Shown: piece by piece, positions 24,698 to 35,946 of the stretch
Layout of the letters: every line of letters starts with the position of its first letter
How positions within the stretch are numbered: position 1 is the first letter of the stretch
Assembly (NCBI GenBank): GCA_038501625.1
Contig: JAZAYU010000258.1
Location: 561,001-625,000 of the forward strand
Reading direction: 5' to 3'
Source of the DNA: Corbicula japonica
Lineage: Eukaryota; Mollusca; Bivalvia; Venerida; Cyrenidae
Length of the DNA stretch: 64,000 nt
Notes under the pieces: generated by a model
Databases searched by the model: none
The model's input: only the letters and a program-made list of their open reading frames with translations
Told to the model about the DNA's origin: nothing
Made by a program: the position numbers and the translations under genes

Positions 24698-25280
24698 CTA
24701 ATAGTATGTTATAAATTATTATAAACGTAAACATTGTCATGTGCAATATATTACCTTTCGTGTTCATTTTTTATTACGCTTTGCGTTGAACTTCTAAAAT
24801 CGAAATCTAATCGAAACAAATAAGTGTTAAGAGTACGGATTCAAAGATACGTGTTTAAAGATATATGGTAGTACAGTAAAACAACGTTAAAATTTAACAC
24901 TAAGTTTTTATTGTATACTTTGTTAAATGTAAAAACTGATTATTTCTTAATGGTAAACAAATCAGAGGAATTCATAAGAAGGTGAATTCCATACTAAATA
25001 CCATCAAGACAATTTGTTATCTTTGTTATATTTCTTGTCTTTTTGAGATAGCATTACAATAATTCCAAATATTTTATCATCTTTATGATTGTTGAGAAAA
25101 GCATTAATTTGAATACATTAATCAGAAGGATTATGCCAAGCAATCAATACAAAGTTGAATGTTTGGAAATAAAAAGAAAATAAACGAATACCAGTAAACA
25201 TTCTGTTACAAAATCAAATAAAACAAATTAAGACATAGAAATCACGATTAAAACATCATCCCTATAAAATACAATATTAC

Positions 25281-25418
25281 CATCATCACATGCGTGACCT
25301 GTCCAACCGTTGTCACACTCGGGAACGTCACATGTACCATTTATATGATTGCAGGGACTGCCGTTGATACAGTGACATGTTTGATTACATTGAAATCCAA
25401 AGGAAGGTAACAAACATT
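25281..25418 (-). CDS. EGF-like exon
   Basis: 138 bp, phase 1-1, with the acceptor catttag and the donor GATGATG|GTAATA. It encodes ECLLPSFGFQCNQTCHCING, N-H-I-N-G-T-C and GWTGHACDD. Eight cysteines are present, and NGT provides a possible N-glycosylation site. The intron to the next exon (24697) is about 580 bp of plain AT-rich sequence. Confidence 0.85.
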
Positions 25419-25699
25419 CTAAATGGAAGGAAAAATATCTTTTATTCCACTTCACTCTTTAGAACTTTAAAGGACAAATCGGAGGAAGTCTAAAAGTCTA
25501 AAATCTATAATTAAACAGCCATAATCCATGTGAATATAGCCGAAATATTCCAATTGTTCGAGTAATAATCAAAAACAAGGTGCCCGAAATAAGTGAAGGA
25601 GTGTTGTGATATTTTGCTAAAAAGTAAACCTTACCGATATGTCTGTAAATTTGTCAATTTTTAAAAAAATTCACCAAGACAACTATTACTTGATTGTTC

Positions 25700-25975
25700 T
25701 TATGAGAACCTTTTGGGGCAAGTGTGAGGTTGAAGCACCCTAGTAGAACCTGGTTTAAACCCCGAGTGGCAAATTTATTGTTTGACCGTTCCAAGGCGTT
25801 CCCCAAGGGTAAATTGTTTATCGTTATCGTTAATTGTTTTTGTTGACTTATTTAAAATTGATATTCTTATAAACACATGCTCACTTTTCCTCTCTTTTTT
25901 TCGCTGCATAGAGAGGCTGCGTTTTATGCGTGTGGCGATTCCCGATATGCATATATCACGCTTTTAAGATGGAAG
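25700..25975 (+). mobile_element. Solo copy of the Naiad 3'-tail repeat (~275 bp)
   Basis: The order of modules (GGGGCAAGTGTGAGGTTG, CACCCTAG, AACCTGGTTTAAACCCC, GTGGCAAAT, GACCGTTCCAAGGCG, TTTTCCTCTC, GAGGCTGCGT, then GATTCCCGATATGCATAT) matches the 3' flank of both Naiad copies at 38.0 and 41.5 kb. Here it stands alone in an EGF intron, in the opposite orientation to those copies. It is read as a heavily 5'-truncated insertion. Confidence 0.6.
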
Positions 25976-26688
25976 TTTTATATAAAGATATACCAGGAAC
26001 TGTGAAGTATAAAACCATATACTTTGGAAACATACACCGTTAGAAGATCAGTTCCTCTAAACAAAATCAAAAGTCTATGGAAATGATTGTTATGTCCTGT
26101 CGTTTAATTAAGATCCGATGTCGATCAAATGCTTATACATGTACAATTTAATTTCCTCTAACTAGAAGACGTCTAAATTGTATTTTTGGAACAACTTATT
26201 ATTAGACAACACATCTGAATGCTGACAATTTACGGGTTGAAGGTATAATAGCTTTAGTCTAGCTTTCTGTAATTTATTTTGTTTTAAATGTTCTTCAACA
26301 TTATGATATTAGTTCCATGTCAACTAATCTTTAATTGGCAATATTCTACATGGGACATTGGAATTTTCAAATTGAGTTGCACAAAGTTGCTTATTTAATA
26401 TTGCATATATGATACGTTTTAGATTTTACAAAAATCGAAACAAATTTACTGTTTTGCTAAAGTTATAGTTTATATTCAAAGTTCAATTTACGTGCAAAAC
26501 AAACGCCTGATAATCTCTTTTGTACATCACCTCATAAATATGCGGATTGACAAATTTAATTTCGATTTAAAATAATATTATGTAATTTATGTTCACCTCT
26601 AAATTAAAAAATGGAGACAACATAACACTTTTACAGTACTATGGTAAGTTTTATTGTTAATGCAAAGTAGTAAAGTTTTTAAACTTAC

Positions 26689-26826
26689 TTTGATCACATG
26701 AAGGTCCTGTCCATCCAGATTCGCATAAGCCGTTATCACAGGTACCGTTAATATGATGACAGTTTGATCCATCTAAACAATGACAAATGGCTCTACAACC
26801 AGCTCCAAAGGTTCCAGTTCTGCATT
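26689..26826 (-). CDS. EGF-like exon
   Basis: 138 bp, phase 1-1, with the donor CAAA|GTAAGT. It encodes ECRTGTFGAGCRAICHCLDG, SNCHHINGTC, and GWTGPSCDQ. It is closest to the 24560 exon (TGTFGAGC, SNCHH), suggesting these two are sister duplicates interleaved with the 25281 type. All eight cysteines are present. Confidence 0.85.
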
Positions 26827-27207
26827 CTAATGTAAGAGTTTTATGTATTATTTTAAAAATACATCGTCTTAGGATTGTTAATAAATTTAAGATTATGAAG
26901 GCAGAAACTTCTATTTTATCTAATAACTGATCATTCATCACAGCTTCATTATAATAAAAATTTTAAACCTGAATATTTTTTATATGTTACCGGTAGTCAA
27001 CAGTTTATCTGGCCTAGTTTTTATGACATTTGCTTACGGAGTCAAAGATAAGAGGTTCGTGTTCCGCTCGGTACATGTTCTGAAGTGGTCGGTAGGTTAG
27101 TACTAGCTGGTTTAAAAAGAATGGTTACCGAGTTGTGTGTCATGCACCTGTGCCCAAGATTATAATCTATAGCTTAACCAGTCGCCATTTCAGCCACTCA
27201 GATGCTT

Positions 27208-27237
27208 CGATTCCTGATATGCATATTTCACCTTTTT
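27208..27237 (+). mobile_element. 30-bp insertion of the Naiad 3' end
   Basis: CGATTCCTGATATGCATATT then TCACCTTTTT is present here but absent at the matching position of the sister duplicate (29385-29390). It equals the extreme 3' end of the Naiad tail repeat. Confidence 0.55.
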
Positions 27238-27745
27238 AAGAATTTCGACTGGTCTCCAATCTTAATGTTATGATCTCGGGCCCTGGCATAAGGGATGAGA
27301 ATCGGAAAGTAATTTTGTTCATGAAACAGGGTTACCGAGGGGTAAGACACTTTAAATCCTGTAAAAAGGGGTGAAACAAAACAAGATATACACTGCAAAT
27401 GGGAAGTGGCAGCATATCTCAAATGAGGCTTAGGCAAACAACACTAAATTCTTGCCACTGACTATTCAGTGTTAGTAACCCACAGTGCTCTTTTATTTTT
27501 CTTGCCACTGACTATTCAGTGTTAGTAACCCACAGTTCTCTTTTATTTTTGCTAATTTTGTAGTGTGTTTTTCTGTTTGGGTAAGGATTAGTTGTAGTCT
27601 AAAGAAATTTATGCTTTCTCTGTTTCTGACTATATATAGAGACTGTTTCTGTATGTGACTTGTGCTGATATATGTATAAATTAAAGTTCTACGGTAAGCT
27701 AACCTAACATATAATTGTTCCACACATTCTTTAAAACCAATGTAC

Positions 27746-27883
27746 CTTTGTCACACGAAAAGCCTTCCCAACCGATTTCACACTGCGATAATGCACAAGA
27801 ACCATTGACAGGATTGCAAAGAGAACCGTTGATACAGTGGCACGTGCTTTTACATTCAAATCCAAACGATGGTGCTGGGCATT
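27746..27883 (-). CDS. EGF-like exon, type A of duplicated pair
   Basis: 138 bp, phase 1-1, with the donor GACAAAG|GTACAT. It encodes ECPAPSFGFECKSTCHCING, SLCNPVNGSC and GWEGFSCDK. It differs from its twin at 29858 at only two residues (P/T and S/A). Eight cysteines and one NGS sequon are present. Confidence 0.88.
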
Positions 27884-28247
27884 CTAAATGCAAAAACCAA
27901 ATACAATGTCATGAACTGAGAAGTAAGTTTTCATAGACAGGACATACCATTTTACTAATGGATAAAAACAGCTCATGTAATGTATAATTTAGTCACTAAA
28001 ATTACCACCTCATAAGAATACACGCTTTAAAGTAAAGGCTTCGGCAAAAGATCAATGAAATATTGTAAAATGTACGGCTAATACAAGCAATTGTAAATAT
28101 TATCCGTGTCCAAATGCATTTTTCTTGAATCTTACACTACTTCAACTGTGTTAGACAAAAGAATATGTAATGATATTAAAATGATGTTGAAATGTTCGCA
28201 TTTAATAATGATAAAAAAGTAAAAAGTAATTAAACGAGAGTTTATAC

Positions 28248-28385
28248 CATGACTGCAGGATGAACCATTCCATCCAGGTTCACACTCATTCTGATAACAT
28301 CTACCGTCGATATGATGGCAGGGAGTGTTGTTTATACAGTGACAAGTTTGATGACAATCAAATCCAAATGAAGGTGATTCGCATG
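28248..28385 (-). CDS. EGF-like exon, type B of duplicated pair
   Basis: 138 bp, phase 1-1, with the acceptor tttatag|CATGCG and the donor AGTCATG|GTATAA. It encodes CESPSFGFDCHQTCHCINNT, PCHHIDGRC, and GWNGSSCSH. It has no internal ATG, so it is easily missed by start-based searches. It is the counterpart of the exon at 30350 and is also very like the exon at 33037. Confidence 0.85.
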
Positions 28386-29857
28386 CTATAAAGAAAAATT
28401 AAATGTTTTAAAAACAATATTACTGTTCGGAACAACTGTTAAGACATATACCGGTATGTACATTTCAAATTAATTTCAAAAAAGTAAATATTTCATACAA
28501 ATATATTGAGTATGCAGAACGTTTAATAAAATCAGAATGAAGCGAAAATCTTATTTAAGTACAGAATAATTATGAACGTATATACTCGTAAATGGTATAC
28601 AAAAGGCGTTTAAGATGACATTGTATGGCGCATTTTATGATGACCAGATGAAGAATGTTTTTTCTTTTGTCACTGTTATAAAATGATTTAGATGGCCTAA
28701 TGATCTGATAATCAGTTTATATTCATAAAAATACAATCTTAAGGAGTGACTATGATTTGTCGAGTTCACCTACTTTTACTTTCAAACTCCGAATTCCTTA
28801 TTTAATCATCAATGCATCGACCTTAAAATGGTTTTTGATAAGTTGAATAACGCCATTGACTTCTAATTTGTCAACAAGTCTTTCCTTGAATTCGCTCTAT
28901 ACTTTTCTTACTCGGGTGGGATTTCATTAAAACACACATTCTTTGTACGTTTGATAAATCAGATGAACATATGCCTTTTAATGTAAACAGTTTTATCCTA
29001 TATGACCGATTGGTTTAGGTTTTATCCAAATTTGTCAAATTTCGCACTTCCTTTACAGTATTGAGTCAATCAAGTTTCTCAACAGATCAAGATGATCAAA
29101 TGATAAAATATCAATCGTGGTCAAAACAAATCACAGCTTCATTATAATCAAAATTTTAAACCTGAATATTTTTTTATATGTTACCGGTAGTCAACAGTTT
29201 ATCTGGGCTAGTTTTTATGACATTTGCTTACGGAGTCAAAGTTTAGAGGTTCGTGTTTCGCTCGGTACATGTTCTGAAGTGGTCGGTAGGTTACAACAAA
29301 ATGGTTACCGAGGTGTGTGTTATGTACCTGTGCCCAAGATTATAATATATAACTTAACCAGTCCCCATTTCAGCCAATCAGATGCTTAAGAACTTAGACT
29401 GGTCTTCAATCTTAATTTTGATGATCTCGGGCCCTGGCATAAGGGATGAGAATCGGAAAGTAATTCGGTTCAAGAAATATGGGTTTCCGAGGGGTAAGAC
29501 ACTTTAAATCATGTAAAAGGGGGTGAAAGAAAACAAGATATACACTGGAAATGGGAAGTGGTTGCATATCTCAAACGTGCACTGAGGCTTTGGCAAACAA
29601 CAATAAATTCTTGCCATTGATTATTCAGTTGTGGTAGCCCACAGTTCTCTTTTATTTTGCTAATTTTGTAGTGTTTTTCTGTATGGGTGAGAATAAGTTG
29701 TAGTCTAAAGAAATTTATGCTTTCTCTGTCTCTGACTATATATAGAGACTGTTTCTGTTTGTGACTTGTGCAGATACATGCATATGTATAAATTAAAGTT
29801 ATACGGTAAGCTAAGCTAACATATAATTGTTTCACACATTCTTTAAAACAAATGTAC

Positions 29858-29995
29858 CTTTGTCACACGCAAAGCCTTCCCAACCGATTTCACATTGCGA
29901 TAATGCACAAGAACCATTAACAGGATTGCATAGAGAACCGTTGATACAGTGACACGTACTTTTACATTCAAATCCAAACGATGGTGCCGTGCATT
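29858..29995 (-). CDS. EGF-like exon, type A twin
   Basis: 138 bp, phase 1-1, with the donor GACAAAG|GTACAT identical to the exon at 27746. It encodes ECTAPSFGFECKSTCHCING and GWEGFACDK, with all cysteines kept. Synonymous differences outnumber amino-acid changes by eye, which suggests that the module is still under selection. Confidence 0.87.
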
Positions 29996-30349
29996 CTAAA
30001 TGCAAAACCCAAACACAATGTCATGAAATGGGAAGTATGTTTTCATAGACCGGATATACCAGTTAAATTATGGATAAACAGTTTATGTAATATATTATTT
30101 AGTCACTGAACCTTTCATCTCATATAAGAATACACGCTTAAAGTAAGGACTACGGCAAAACATCAATGAAATATCAGCTAATACAAGCAATTATAAATAT
30201 TATCCGTGTCTAAATGCGTTTTTCTTGAATGTTACACTAATAAAAGTATGTTAGACGAAAGAATAAGTAATGATATTAAAATGATGGTATCCTGTTCATA
30301 ATTAATAATGTTAAAAATGTAAAAAAGTAGTTAAACGAGAAGTTAATAC

Positions 30350-30487
30350 CTTGGCTACAGGAAGTACCCTTCCATCCAGGTTCACACGCATTCTGATAAC
30401 ATCTACCGTTGATAGGATGGCAGGGACTGTTGTTTATACAGTGACAAGTTTGATGACACCCAGATCCAAACGAGGGTGATTCGCATT
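30350..30487 (-). CDS. EGF-like exon, type B twin
   Basis: 138 bp, phase 1-1, with the acceptor ctttaaag|AATGCG and the donor AGCCAAG|GTATTA. It encodes ECESPSFGSGCHQTCHCINN, SPCHPINGRC and GWKGTSCSQ. Compared with its twin at 28248 several residues differ, so type B is diverging faster than type A. Confidence 0.86.
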
Positions 30488-31219
30488 CTTTAAAGAAAAA
30501 ATGTTTTAAAATAATATTGATGTTCGGAAACACTATTCGTGTTCAGAACAACTGTTAAGACATTTATGTACAATTGAAATTATTTCAATATTTCGTACAA
30601 ATATATTGAGTATGTGGAACGTTTTATAAAATTAGAATGATGCGACAATCTTATCTAAGTACAGAATAATTATGAATGTATATAAAACAAGATGTTTAAG
30701 TTGACATTGTATGGCGCATTTTATGATGACCAGATGAGGAATGTTGCTTGTTTTGTCACTGTTATAAAATGATTTAGATGGCCAATTATCTAATAATCGG
30801 ATTATATTCATAAAAATACTATCTTAAGGAGTGACTATGATTTGTCCAGTTCACCTACTTTTACTTTTAACTCCGAATTCCTTATTTAATCATCAATGCA
30901 TCGTCCTTAAAATGGTTTTGATAAGTTCAATAACGCCTTTAACTTATAATTTGTCAACAAGTCTTTACTTTAATTCGCTCTATAATTTTCTAACTCGAAT
31001 GGGATTTCATTAAAACACAGATTCTTTGTAAGTTTGATAAATCAGGCGAACATATGCCCGTTAATGTAAACGGTTTTATCCTAGGTGACCGATTGGCTTA
31101 GTTTTTATCCACATTTATCAAATTTCGATCTTCCTTAACAGTATAAAGTCAAACAAGTTTCTCAGCATAGCATGATCATCAGATGATACATGTATAATCC
31201 CAATCGCGGTCAAAACAAA

Positions 31220-32240
31220 TATTGGTAATTATCTTAAATTTATCAATATCAGTCGCATAAAAGTAGATTTCCATAGTTCAAACAATTACAAGTGAAAATG
31301 TTTTCTGCGGAAACAGATTTTAAAGTTTCGATATTAATGAATTGAACGAACAGAAATTATGGATTTGGTAAAATAAGGAAAATTTGATGTCAAAGAAGTA
31401 TTGTTATGCATTGAGTAGTAAAGTTATGGGGAAAAAAATTTGTAGGGGCACACAGGCTAACCTTAACTCGCAATAGGTGTATCAGATCGCGGTACATTGA
31501 AGTGCATTCTTGCGATCTTCTCAATAGGGTTGCTAATACATGTAGCAAATTGGAGCCACTTAACCTGGTCACTGATTTATTGTCATACATGTGTTTGAAG
31601 TGCCTGCTATACTGAAATTTGTTAAACCTTCGAGTTGCATAAATGCTGCACAACATTTGCCATATCCTTTCGTTCAGTATGCTGTTCACACATTCTAGTT
31701 GCTTTGATTAAAAAAAGTTAAGCTGTATCTCTTCTATTGTTTATCACATACAGTGCATATGCATTCTTTATCCATGTCACGAATATCGTGTTGAGCAATA
31801 GACCTAGTTGATAAGAAGCTGGAGAGCAAATAGGACGTCAATCAACAACCTCTCATATGCCTCTTTACAACAATCGTTTTTCAGAAATGTGTTCCACTAT
31901 CCGTTCTCTGGAACTTTACACATTGTTCTAAATATCAAAATGAGGTCCATCGGCGCTGTTTAAACTGGATGCTTTATACACGATAAAGTTATATTTTTGT
32001 ATATTGAACGAAAAACCTTAATAAAATGTTATATAAATAAAGTCGTCTAATGCAAAAGAAATTGCAATATTCACCCCTTCCTTTTATATGCATTGAAGAT
32101 GTATTCAATAATGGTACATTAAATGTCAATGACTATAATTTACAAGGAATTATAAGTAAAAATTGCGTCGTAACTGAAGCCTTGTATAGTAAACAACTAT
32201 TAGCTATTTTACATTTCACCTCGCCTTTACATGTTTCTTA
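31220..32240. other. Intron, nothing recognised
   Basis: AT-rich intron between EGF exons. A 99-codon open frame on the minus strand (31390-31689) lacks any recognisable family and splice context and is not called. Confidence 0.5.
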
Positions 32241-32241
32241 C

Positions 32242-32385
32242 GTGTTGTGCAGTTCAGTCCAATATAACCATCATTGCATCCTTGATTGCAATCACCAGTC
32301 TTCTTGCTACACTGAGCTACTCCGCCATAGCAATGTGGGCTGCAGGCTAGTGCACAATTTCGACCAAATTTTCCCACAGGACATT
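32242..32385 (-). CDS. Divergent (laminin-type) EGF exon
   Basis: This exon is 144 bp instead of 138, phase 1-1, with the acceptor tttaag|AATGT and the donor ACAACAC|GTAAGA. It encodes ECPVGKFGRNCALACSPHCY, then GGVAQCSKKTGDCNQGC and GYIGLNCTT. It has eight cysteines but replaces the CHC pair by C-SPH-C and has a longer loop. That makes it nearer the MEGF/laminin-EGF repeats of scavenger receptors than to its neighbours. Confidence 0.82.
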
Positions 32386-32431
32386 CTTAAAAAATGTATA
32401 TTTGTCATAATATTACAGGCGGAGTTTTAAA

Positions 32432-33012
32432 TTTTAGATAATTTTAGATGACTTTTTTGAAACATTAGAAACACTTATTTCTAAATACAATAATATTGGT
32501 CAGATAATTTGTACTGGTGATCTGAACAGCAGAACAGTAGATTTCCCAGATTTCATTTGTTTTTATAAATACTTAAACAATAATTTAATGCTGGTATTGT
32601 CCAACAATATTCACCTGGCACTTCATTAATTTTCCTAAAGGTCATTGGATAAACTGGTTGTATATATTCATATCGATTTAAAAGAAGATCGTAACGTTTA
32701 CGAAATTCGCCGACTATATGGTCAAATGCAAGAGTGCCGGGTCAACATTGTTGGACAAAAATAAATAATGATGATATTCCTTTACGCAAGAGCAATGACC
32801 CTATTATTGACCCCTATGGAAGGCGTTTGCTTGAAGTATGTTATTCCACAGGGATCATCATAGCGAATGGCCGGTTGCTCAAAGATTTAAATATAGGAAA
32901 ATGTACCTGTTGTTCCCAAAACGGGCTCAGCGTTGTTGATTACTTATTATTTAACTTTGAAGGTTTAAATCTCATAAGTGATTTTGATGTTTTACCATTT
33001 AATGAGTTTAAA
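32432..33012 (+). pseudogene. LINE endonuclease fragment (EEP/APE-like), frameshifted
   Basis: The plus-strand translation shows QIICTGDLNSRTVDFPDF near 32498-32550 (the GDxNSR motif of apurinic-like endonucleases). After frameshifts it shows DPIIDPYGRRLLEVC, then NGLSVVDYLLFN near 32920-32955 (the S-x-x-DY motif). The sequence stops at FNEF, just before the final SDH motif. It is a 5' piece of a non-LTR retrotransposon, dead and partial, lying in an intron against the direction of the host gene. Confidence 0.7.
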
Positions 33013-33795
33013 CAGTAATTAAACGAGAGTTTATACCATGACTGCAGGATGTACCATTCCATCCAGGTTCACACACATTCTGATAACATCTACCGTTGAT
33101 ATGATGGCAGGATGTGTTGTTTATACAATGACAAGTGTCATTACAACCAAATCCAAACGAGGGTGTTTCGCATGCTTTAAAGAAAAAATAAATAAATGTT
33201 TTAAAAACTAATTTCATGTTCAGAACAACTGTTCAGACATTTATGTACTATTCAAATTTATTCAAAATAAGTGAGTTTTCTTACAAATATATTGAGCATG
33301 TGGCACGTTTTAGAAAATCAGAATGATGCGAAAATCTTATTTAAGTACAGAATCATTATGAATGTCTATACTCGTAAGTGATATAAAAAGACGTTTACGA
33401 TGACCATTGTATTGTGCATTTTTTAATGACCAGATGATGAATGATTTTCTTTTGTCACTGTTATAAAATGTTTTAGATGGCCTAATTTAATCATCAATGC
33501 ATCGACCTTAAAATGGTTTTGATAAGTTGAATAACGCCTTTGACTTCTAATTTGTCAACAAGTCCTTTCTTTAATTCGCTCTAGACTTTTGTAACTCGGG
33601 TGCGATTTCATGAAAACAGACATTCTTTGTAAGTTTAAAAAAGGCAGACGAACATATGCCTTTTAATGTATTCAGTTTTATCCTATATGAACGATCGGCA
33701 TAGGTTTTTCCAAATATATCAAATTGCGAACCTTCTTTACAGTAAAAAGTCAAACAGGTTTCTCAACATAACATGATGATCAAATGATAAAATCC
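33013..33795 (-). repeat. Third partial copy of the EGF duplication unit
   Basis: From AACAGTAATTAAACGAGAG onward the sequence matches the flank and exon of type B in both units (28226 and 30330), then the downstream blocks CTTATTTAAGTACAGAA and CAACATAACATGATGATCAA. A deletion removes the middle (compare 28680-28800). Confidence 0.7.
33037..33174 (-). CDS. EGF-like exon, third type B copy
   Basis: 138 bp, phase 1-1, with the acceptor ctttaaag|CATGCG and the donor AGTCATG|GTATAA. It encodes CETPSFGFGCNDTCHCINNT, SCHHINGRC and GWNGTSCSH. Its donor lies only about 25 bp from the LINE endonuclease fragment, yet the donor consensus is intact. Confidence 0.86.
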
Positions 33796-33998
33796 CAAAC
33801 TTTCTATCTGCGCATTCTAAATATTAAAAATAACAAAAGATGTTATAAATGGTTGCAGTATAAGTAATGCTAAATTCAATGTTAGACTGTGCAAGAACTT
33901 TTCAGAAAATTATGTTTACTATAACAATGTTAATGGGTCAAGTACAAATGCATTATGTTTCATTTCTAGATAATCGTAAAGAGATTTTCAGCACTTGC

Positions 33999-34136
33999 CC
34001 ATATTACAAGCATTTCCCCTCCAACCGGGATTGCACTCCATTGTTGGACAATATCCTGTAACTGTGTCACATGGCAAACCATCTTTGCAGTGACATTTGT
34101 GTAAGCAGCCTTCTCCAAAACTACCGAAGGGGCAAT
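33999..34136 (-). CDS. EGF-like exon with a GC donor
   Basis: 138 bp, phase 1-1, with the acceptor tatag|ATTGCC. It encodes DCPFGSFGEGCLHKCHCKDG, LPCDTVTGYC and GWRGNACNM. The expected donor position reads ATGG|GCAAGT, a GC-AG intron start. No GT lies at a position that would keep the 138-bp length and phase. It is the first EGF module after the lectin domain in transcript order. Confidence 0.82.
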
Positions 34137-34870
34137 CTATAATATAAAGACCAGTATACGATTAACTTCGTGATCAGAAATGTTTTTCTTTCATATAAAT
34201 ATAAGGCATAAATAACAGGCAAATAAATTTTAGGGTAACTAAACAATATAAATATCTATTGACATTTAAAGAATTTTTATCTCATAAACTGATGTTTGTC
34301 TTTGCAAAAGGGGATATGAGAGATCTAGTTGTTTCTCAGACTTTTAAAATCCATGTATTACATGTATCACAATGAAATTAATTAGATTTTTTTTTTCACT
34401 ACCGACAAATGGGTTAATAAATTGAAACCAAAAGTATATTTATTAGATAAATGCATGTTTATTTAAATTATTCTCGGACTGCTTTTTATTCGTCTTCGAC
34501 CAGTGAACATTTCTCTCCGAACAAATTTTCAAGAAAATTAGTATACAATGTATAATAAACAAAATATCAACTCATGTATCGTGATTTCAATACACATCAG
34601 CATCTGTATGAATTATTACATGGATTCTCACTGTAGGAAATATTTGAGATACGTCGTTCCGTATTTGTTTTGTATAGTTAATATTTTTATTAAAAAGTTT
34701 ATGTTATTATTACTTAGGTCATCACAGTAAAAAATACTGCAAAAGTGTAATGACTTTGATAATTATTGTGCTAGTGCAACAACAGCGAGCAAGTTATACT
34801 GGGTTTCTTAGCGCGACTCGTATTCATGAGGAACAAAAGCAAATAAACATTTAGTGTATACATCGCTTAC

Positions 34871-35092
34871 CTTTGTTTCGGAGATGAAACTCACAAAGGG
34901 TCAGAACAGTCTGGTTTAATCTGACAGTGAAGTATCTAGCAATGATTGGGGAGTCAAGCTGGTGTACGAAGTGATACTGGTATCCAATGTTAGAAGGAAC
35001 GGTATAAACCAGAGAGCCTGATGTGGGATACCGTGACAACGACTGGTTACCAGCATAAACTTCTGCATTCTCTATCTGCTGCTGATAAGTGT
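34871..35092 (-). CDS. F-type lectin (fucolectin) domain, C-terminal half
   Basis: A 222-bp exon (74 codons, phase 1-1) has the acceptor ctttttag|ACACT and the donor AACAAAG|GTAAGC. It encodes IENAEVYAGNQSLS, then IIARYFTVRLNQTVLTLCEF near its end. This is the strand pattern and final TLCE(F/V) box of fucolectin/tachylectin-4/pentraxin-1 domains. It joins the 40070 exon in phase. NQS and NQT are possible N-glycosylation sites. Confidence 0.82.
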
Positions 35093-35734
35093 CTAAAAAG
35101 AATTGTTTATTATAAACAGTATTTTATATTAATATATTTCATGTAAAGTATGAAAAAAACCTCATCTGTTTGTGTATCGTAAGTAAAAAATACAGTTATC
35201 TACTTTAAAGTTAAATTTTTAAATAAAATCGGTTGATTGTTAAATTTAAAATATCGAAGAATAATTATATTAAAAAGTGTTTAATAATGATGATGCTACA
35301 TTTTCGGTTTCATGCATGGCAGACAAAGTACAATCCGTCATCTTTAACGTAACAACTTGGAACTAATACGATAATAATTAATCTTTTCTGTTGCAATAAA
35401 GACTCGTAAACATGTATTTTATAAAGAATCGTGAGAAAGCATTAAATAATCGAATAAATATAATTATTTTGATTTTGTGATCACGCAACATACTCGTATA
35501 TGCAGTTTCTTATGATCAACCTGTCTTCGTGTCAACGTGCATTTTATAAAGCAATAATATGTGAAAACCTTGTATGATTAAAAACTATTTTGACTTTATG
35601 ATAAGTTATTAAATTTAATTAAGAGAGAAATAGAATCCTTGTGTTATAATTTATGTTTTAAAATTTTTGGATGGACACATTTTATAACAAATTGATTAAT
35701 AACAAAACTAAAATGCATTGAAACCGTACAGTGT

Positions 35735-35946
35735 CCATATATCCTGAAATCTGGTTGATAAACATACTCAGTTTAACTGAAATGATCGTAATGATATTAT
35801 TGTTCGCTTAATTTATGTTACATCAAATTGATTAAAAATAAAACGAAAATACATTGAAAACATACAAAATTAAGCGAACAATAATATCATTACGATCATT
35901 TTCAGTTAAACTGAGTATGTTTATCAACCGATTTCATGATATATGG
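35735..35946. repeat. Long inverted repeat (hairpin), ~79-bp arms
   Basis: The left arm (35735-35813, CCATATATCCTGAAAT...GTTCGCTTAATTT) and right arm (35867-35946, AAATTAAGCGAAC...ATTTCATGATATATGG) are about 95% complementary around a spacer of about 53 bp. The spacer (AAATTGATTAAAAATAAAAC...) is a direct repeat of the sequence just left of the hairpin (about 35688-35730). The right arm runs into the end of the 35943 element. Confidence 0.8.

Larger units (their letters stand above)
26939..29132 (-). repeat. Tandem segmental duplication, unit 1 (two EGF exons)
   Basis: Starting at CACAGCTTCATTATAAT, this unit of about 2.19 kb is repeated from 29131. Matching landmarks are the ACCGGTAGTCAACAGTTTATC block, the two EGF exons (27746, 28248) and the GGAGTGACTATGATTTGTC block (near 28743). 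The offset falls from about 2.19 kb at the start to about 2.08 kb at the end through small indels. Introns are conserved along with the exons, so the duplication is fairly recent. Confidence 0.8.
29131..31215 (-). repeat. Tandem segmental duplication, unit 2 (two EGF exons)
   Basis: This is the second copy of the unit at 26939. It ends near GCGGTCAAAACAAAT (31205-31215), which matches the end of unit 1 at about 29115-29130. It keeps both EGF exons open. A third, shorter copy of the 3' half (one exon plus flanking intron) is present at 33013-33795. Confidence 0.8.

Noticed and set aside
31390..31689. 99-codon minus-strand frame in an EGF intron
   Set aside because: No cysteine pattern like the EGF exons, no family, and it lacks plausible acceptor and donor.
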